Source: Gemmatimonadota bacterium
GTDB taxonomy: Bacteria; Gemmatimonadota; Gemmatimonadetes; Gemmatimonadales; Gemmatimonadaceae
Direction of reading: 5' to 3'
Assembly (NCBI GenBank): GCA_028287225.1
Contig: JAQBPZ010000150.1
Span: 1-17,990 of the forward strand
DNA: 17,990 bases
The position numbers and the translations under genes are program-made. Of this stretch, positions 15,086-17,990 are shown in pieces; position 1 is the first letter of the stretch, and each line of letters starts with the position of its first letter. Under the pieces are notes generated by a model, which saw only the letters and a program-made list of their open reading frames with translations, was not told the DNA's origin and ran no database searches.

Positions 15086-15128
15086 TTTGACCGGAGCCGC
15101 CGGGCCCGCCGGTCGCGTGGCCCTGCGG

Positions 15129-15156
15129 TTCCCGGCATCACCCCGCACGATATATT
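15129..15156 (+). promoter_or_regulatory. Promoter-like element for the acetoacetyl-CoA synthetase gene
   Basis: TTCCCG at 15129-15134, 16 bases, then TATATT at 15151-15156, in otherwise very GC-rich DNA. The GTG start at 15164 is only 8 bases after the -10-like hexamer, so transcription would begin at or next to the start codon and the mRNA would be leaderless. A similar pair precedes the HPPD gene with the same spacing. The -35 match to a standard sigma-70 site is poor. Confidence 0.45.
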
Positions 15157-15163
15157 CGACCGC

Positions 15164-17185
15164 GTGAGCACCCCCCTCTGGGCTCCGACTCCGGAGCAGG
15201 TCGAACGCGCCAACGTCACCCGGTTCATCCGGGAGCGGGTGCAGCCGCTCGGCGGCGCCGCGGCGGAGGTCACGGACAGCGCGTCGCTCCATCGCTGGTC
15301 GGTGGCGGAGCCGGCGCGGTTCTGGGGCGCGATGTGGGAGTTCGGCGAGGTGGTGGCCGACGCGCGTGAGGGCGCGCCGCCGTGGGACGAGGTGCTCGTC
15401 GGCGGCGATCGCATGGCGCCGCCGGACCCCGTGCTGGGTCCGCGCTGGTTCACGGGCGCACGGCTGAACTTCGCCGAGAATCTCCTGCGGTATCGGGATG
15501 ACCGCGAGGCGCTGGTGCTGTGGACCGAGCGCGGCATGCAGCGGCGCATGACCTATCGCGAGCTGGCCCTGCAGGTGGCGTCGTTCGCCGGCTTCCTGCG
15601 GCGCAGCGGGGTGGTGGCGGGCGACCGCGTCGCCGGCTTCATGCCGAACATCCCGGAAGCCGTCGTCGCGATGCTGGCGACCGCGTCGATCGGGGCGCTC
15701 TGGTCGTCGTGCTCGCCCGACTTCGGGGTGGCCGGGGTGCTCGACCGGTTCGGCCAGATCGAGCCGAAGATCCTCGTGACCGCCGATGGCTATCGGTACG
15801 GTGGCTCGCCGGTCGACTCGCTCGAGCGGGTGCGCGCGTTCGTGGAGGCGCTGCCGAGCATCGAGCACGTGGTCGTGGTGCCGCACCTGCGCACCGGCGG
15901 GTTCTCCGAGTCCGTGCCGGTGCTGGTGATGCACCGAGCCATCGGATGGGAGGCGGCGCTCGCGGACGGCGCGGGGGAGCCGCTGCGCTTCGAGCGACTG
16001 CCATTCGACCATCCGCTGTACGTGATGTATTCCTCCGGCACCACCGGACTGCCCAAGTGCATGGTGCACGGGGCGGGCGGCACGCTGCTGCAGCACCTGA
16101 AGGAGCTGGTGCTGCACACGGATCTCCGTCGCGACGACCGGATCATCTACTACACCACGTGCGGCTGGATGATGTGGAACTGGATGGTCTCGTCGCTCGC
16201 GGTGGGGGCGACGATCGTGCTGTACGACGGGGCGCCGATCCTGCGCAACCGGTCCGTCATGTGGGACCTGGTCGCGCAGGAGAAGGTGACGGTGTTCGGC
16301 ACGAGCGCGCGGTGGATCGCGCTCACCGAGAAGGAGGGCCGGCGTCCGCGCGAGACGCACGACCTGTCGTCGCTGCGGGCGCTGCTCTCGACGGGGAGCC
16401 CGCTCGCACCGGCGAGCTTCGACTACGTGTACGACGCCGTGAAGCCCGACGTCCGCCTGAGCAGCATCAGCGGGGGCACGGACATCATCTCGTGCTTCGC
16501 GCTGGGCGAGCCGACGCTGCCGGTGTATCGCGGCGAGCTCCAGACGCGTGGCTACGGAATGGCGGTGGCGGTCTTCGACGAGTCCGGACACGCCGTGGTC
16601 GGCGAGCGGGGCGAGCTCGTGTGCACCGCGCCGTTCCCGAGCATGCCCGTGCGCTTCTGGAACGACGACGACGGGGGCAAGTACCGCGCGGCGTACTTCG
16701 AGGCGTATCCCGGGGTGTGGCGCCATGGCGACTGGGCCGAGCTCACGGAGCATGGCGGGCTGGTGATCACGGGGCGGAGCGACGCCACCCTCAACCCCGC
16801 CGGCGTGCGCATCGGCACCGCCGAGATCTACCGGCAGGTGGAGCGGCTGCCGGAGGTGGTGGAGAGCGTGGTGATCGGGCAGGACATCCAGACGAAGCGC
16901 GGCGCGGACCTGCGCATCGTGCTCTTCGTGCGGCTGCGCGAGGGGCTCACGCTGGACGACCCGATGCGCGAGCGCATCCGGCGGGAGATCCGGGAGCGCA
17001 CCACGCCCCATCACGTGCCGAAGAAGATCATCCAGGTCCCGGACATCCCGCGCACCATCAGCGGCAAGATCACGGAGCTCGCGGTGCGCGAGGTGGTGCA
17101 TGGGCGCGCGGTGAAGAACGTGGACGCGCTCGCGAACCCCGAAGCGCTCGAGTACTTCCGGGACCTGGCGGAGCTGCGCTCATAG
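15164..17185 (+). CDS. Acetoacetyl-CoA synthetase (acetoacetate-CoA ligase)
   Basis: This is an adenylate-forming (ANL) enzyme that activates acetoacetate to acetoacetyl-CoA with ATP in the cytoplasm. It has 673 residues, near the usual size of about 650. After an N-terminal ACAS_N-like region (LHRWSVAEPARFWGAMWEF) come the P-loop YSSGTTGLPKCMVHG (from 289), YYTTCGWMMWNWMVSSLAVG, ISGGTDI (435-441), the hinge GRSDATLNPAGVRIG (from 537, Asp540) and RTISGKITELAVRE with the catalytic Lys635. The GWMMWNWMVS and ISGGTDI blocks and the C-terminal VKNVDALANPEALEYF point to acetoacetyl-CoA rather than acetyl-CoA synthetase. The GTG at 15164 is preferred because no ribosome site is visible and TATATT lies 8 bases upstream, suggesting leaderless translation. 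The gene is bracketed by two long foldback repeats. With HPPD nearby, salvage of acetoacetate from tyrosine is a reasonable job. Confidence 0.92.
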   Translation: MSTPLWAPTPEQVERANVTRFIRERVQPLGGAAAEVTDSASLHRWSVAEPARFWGAMWEFGEVVADAREGAPPWDEVLVGGDRMAPPDPVLGPRWFTGARLNFAENLLRYRDDREALVLWTERGMQRRMTYRELALQVASFAGFLRRSGVVAGDRVAGFMPNIPEAVVAMLATASIGALWSSCSPDFGVAGVLDRFGQIEPKILVTADGYRYGGSPVDSLERVRAFVEALPSIEHVVVVPHLRTGGFSESVPVLVMHRAIGWEAALADGAGEPLRFERLPFDHPLYVMYSSGTTGLPKCMVHGAGGTLLQHLKELVLHTDLRRDDRIIYYTTCGWMMWNWMVSSLAVGATIVLYDGAPILRNRSVMWDLVAQEKVTVFGTSARWIALTEKEGRRPRETHDLSSLRALLSTGSPLAPASFDYVYDAVKPDVRLSSISGGTDIISCFALGEPTLPVYRGELQTRGYGMAVAVFDESGHAVVGERGELVCTAPFPSMPVRFWNDDDGGKYRAAYFEAYPGVWRHGDWAELTEHGGLVITGRSDATLNPAGVRIGTAEIYRQVERLPEVVESVVIGQDIQTKRGADLRIVLFVRLREGLTLDDPMRERIRREIRERTTPHHVPKKIIQVPDIPRTISGKITELAVREVVHGRAVKNVDALANPEALEYFRDLAELRS

Positions 17186-17210
17186 ACCTGGGTGTCTCGC
17201 GGGTTGCTGC

Positions 17211-17367
17211 TGTGTGCGTACGCGAATCAGTGCGAATCCAGGAGCACGAATCGCCGCGATCCTGTTGAAGGTGTTGGAGGTGCGCTGGGCAACCTTCAAG
17301 CTCGACACACGGCAGGAATCGCGGCGATTCGTGCTCCTGGATTCGCCGGCATTCGCGTACGCAAACA
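17211..17367. repeat. Long foldback repeat (157 bases) between convergent genes
   Basis: The arms 17211-17264 and 17313-17367 are reverse complements at 49 of 54 aligned positions plus one extra base. A perfect 29-base core pairs 17232-17260 with 17318-17346, and the mismatches are clustered in one 4-base block and a single site. The 48-base middle contains its own 8-bp pair, TTGAAGGT 17265-17272 with ACCTTCAA 17292-17299. CGAATC occurs three times in the left arm (17223, 17233, 17247). It lies between the stop of the acetoacetyl-CoA synthetase gene (17185) and the stop of the TfoX-domain gene (17398). No flanking direct repeat is evident. It may be a dispersed palindromic element, a two-way terminator or a structured RNA. 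Confidence 0.85.
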
Positions 17368-17397
17368 GGCGTCAGCACAAGGCATCCGACCGGGCGC

Positions 17398-17721
17398 CTA
17401 CCGGATGTCCCGCAGGCCGCGGCGCAGCCACTCGGCCAGCTCCGGGTCGTCGGCGATGGTCTCGGGCGGGACCACGAGCCAGGTGCCCATCGCGCTCGCG
17501 CCGCCGGGGCGGAACGGGGCGACACCCGGCGCGGCGAGCAGCGAATCGTACTCCGCGCGCGTCGTCTTCACGAGGAGCGCGTCGTTCCACACGATGGCGA
17601 ACGTCGACCGGCCGATCAGGAAGCCGCGGCCGCTGAACACGTTGCGCTGGCGCACCGCGCGCTCGTCCATCGTGGCGAGCGAGTCGGCGACGCGCGAAAC
17701 GAGTCCCGGATCGGGTGGCAT
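17398..17721 (-). CDS. TfoX/Sxy N-terminal-domain protein
   Basis: The product has 107 residues, the size of stand-alone TfoX N-terminal domains. The order fits the family: an opening helix (LVSRVADSLATM), RQRNVFSGRGFLIGRSTFAIVWNDALLVKT in place of the usual MFGG.aFl..g.mf..v..d.l.vk, then EYDSLLAAPGVAPFRPGG, GTWLVVPPE and DDPELAEWLRRGL. TfoX/Sxy regulates competence in gamma-proteobacteria, but that needs its other features. Short stand-alone domains like this one have no settled role, so I would not infer competence. The start at 17721 fits the domain. It lacks a Shine-Dalgarno, and the frame is open to 17811, with unlikely Pro-rich text. It is divergent from HPPD with a 92-base gap and convergent with the acetoacetyl-CoA synthetase gene. 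Confidence 0.8.
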   Translation of the reverse strand: MPPDPGLVSRVADSLATMDERAVRQRNVFSGRGFLIGRSTFAIVWNDALLVKTTRAEYDSLLAAPGVAPFRPGGASAMGTWLVVPPETIADDPELAEWLRRGLRDIR

Positions 17722-17759
17722 GGGCGGTGACTGAGGAGGGACCGGGCGCCGGCGGCCTG

Positions 17760-17787
17760 TTCCTGCCGAGGCCCCGGGGGGTAAATT
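17760..17787 (+). promoter_or_regulatory. Promoter-like element for the HPPD gene
   Basis: TTCCTG 17760-17765, a 16-base spacer, and TAAATT 17782-17787 precede the ATG at 17814. The implied untranslated leader of about 20 bases holds the ribosome site ACGGAG (17802-17807). The hexamers and the spacing match the pair ahead of the acetoacetyl-CoA synthetase gene at 9 of 12 or more positions. Confidence 0.45.
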
Positions 17788-17813
17788 GGGGAACGCCTTA
17801 CACGGAGACAATC

Positions 17814-17990
17814 ATGGCCGCCACGCTCGAGCCCGTTTCGCCCGTCAAGGATACCTTCCCGATCAACGGGACCGACTACATCGAGTTCTACGTGGGGAAC
17901 GCGAAGCAGGCGGCCCAGTACTACATGAGCGCCTTCGGCTTCCAGCTCCTGGGCTACCGCGGCCCGGAGACGGGGACACGAGACCGGGCG
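17814..17990 (+). CDS. hppD: 4-Hydroxyphenylpyruvate dioxygenase, N-terminal part
   Basis: Only the first 59 codons are in the window; the gene runs off the right edge. After a short leader (MAATLEPVSPVKDTFP) comes INGTDYIEFYVGNAKQAAQY, then YMSAFGFQLLGYRGPETGTR. This is the opening of the first vicinal-oxygen-chelate domain of HPPD, and GPETGTRDRA is a typical family string. HPPD is an iron(II) enzyme that turns 4-hydroxyphenylpyruvate into homogentisate in tyrosine breakdown; its metal ligands lie further downstream, outside the window. The ATG is supported by ACGGAG 6 bases upstream and by a promoter-like pair ahead of it. Homogentisate breakdown ends in fumarate and acetoacetate, which links it to the acetoacetyl-CoA synthetase gene 0.6 kb upstream. 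The family is clear from the N-terminus alone, although related VOC proteins cannot be wholly excluded. Confidence 0.88.
   Translation, partial: MAATLEPVSPVKDTFPINGTDYIEFYVGNAKQAAQYYMSAFGFQLLGYRGPETGTRDRA

Noticed and set aside
14900..17101. A long minus-strand frame running through the foldback at 14985-15085, including ESRKMTGMILKDSLLL
   Set aside because: This piece reads like normal protein only locally. It lies in an intergenic inverted repeat and continues into antisense text of the acetoacetyl-CoA synthetase gene.
17186..17397. CRISPR array or insertion-sequence end at the repeat-rich gap
   Set aside because: The repeats are inverted arms of one foldback, not regularly spaced direct repeats. 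No transposase fragment or flanking target duplication is visible.
17398..17721. Natural-competence regulator from the TfoX domain
   Set aside because: Only the N-terminal domain is present and no competence genes are in view; stand-alone domains of this size have no settled function.

Overview
The window is a dense, very GC-rich bacterial segment of about 18 kb with short gaps, genes on both strands and no RNA genes, insertion sequences or CRISPR array that I can see. The organism is probably a Gemmatimonadota member or a similar Gram-negative soil or water bacterium. This is an inference from the overall composition, a lipoprotein with the C-GGDSTGP start that I associate with that phylum, an outer-membrane receptor with a carboxypeptidase-regulatory-like N-terminus, small outer-membrane barrels, and several genes without a clear Shine-Dalgarno sequence.

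Layout. Bases 1-424: the end of an LprI-like (DUF1311) protein. Bases 443-2724 (minus strand): egtD and egtB, joined by an ATGA overlap, a two-gene ergothioneine module without egtA, egtC or egtE nearby. Bases 2840-4316 (minus): an M15/LAS-like exported metallopeptidase-fold protein with a C-terminal membrane anchor, then a small outer-membrane barrel protein. Bases 4406-5695 (plus) and 5956-7140 (minus): two convergent, unrelated MFS exporters. Their shared gap holds hairpins and a triple 9-base tandem repeat. Bases 7276-8550: a DctA-type C4-dicarboxylate carrier. Bases 8651-9412: a Yip1-family membrane protein, ending at a perfect 16-bp hairpin shared with a convergent 71-residue Cys/His protein (9534-9749). 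Bases 10163-12199: a lipoprotein M30-like protease. Bases 12364-14943: a TonB-dependent receptor. Bases 15164-17185: acetoacetyl-CoA synthetase. Bases 17398-17721 (minus): a TfoX N-terminal-domain protein. From 17814 to the right edge: the start of 4-hydroxyphenylpyruvate dioxygenase.

How they may work together. HPPD leads tyrosine breakdown towards homogentisate, whose degradation ends in fumarate plus acetoacetate. The acetoacetyl-CoA synthetase next to it can activate the acetoacetate, and DctA carries C4-dicarboxylates such as fumarate. The two metabolic genes also share a promoter-like arrangement (TTCCYG, 16 bases, TAWATT). The protease lipoprotein and the TonB receptor are consistent with digestion and uptake at the outer membrane, but a strong hairpin separates them.

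The least expected structures are two long imperfect foldback repeats that bracket the acetoacetyl-CoA synthetase gene (14985-15085 and 17211-17367), and a short reading frame plus hairpin just ahead of the TonB receptor gene. I saw no clear novel defence or biosynthetic system.
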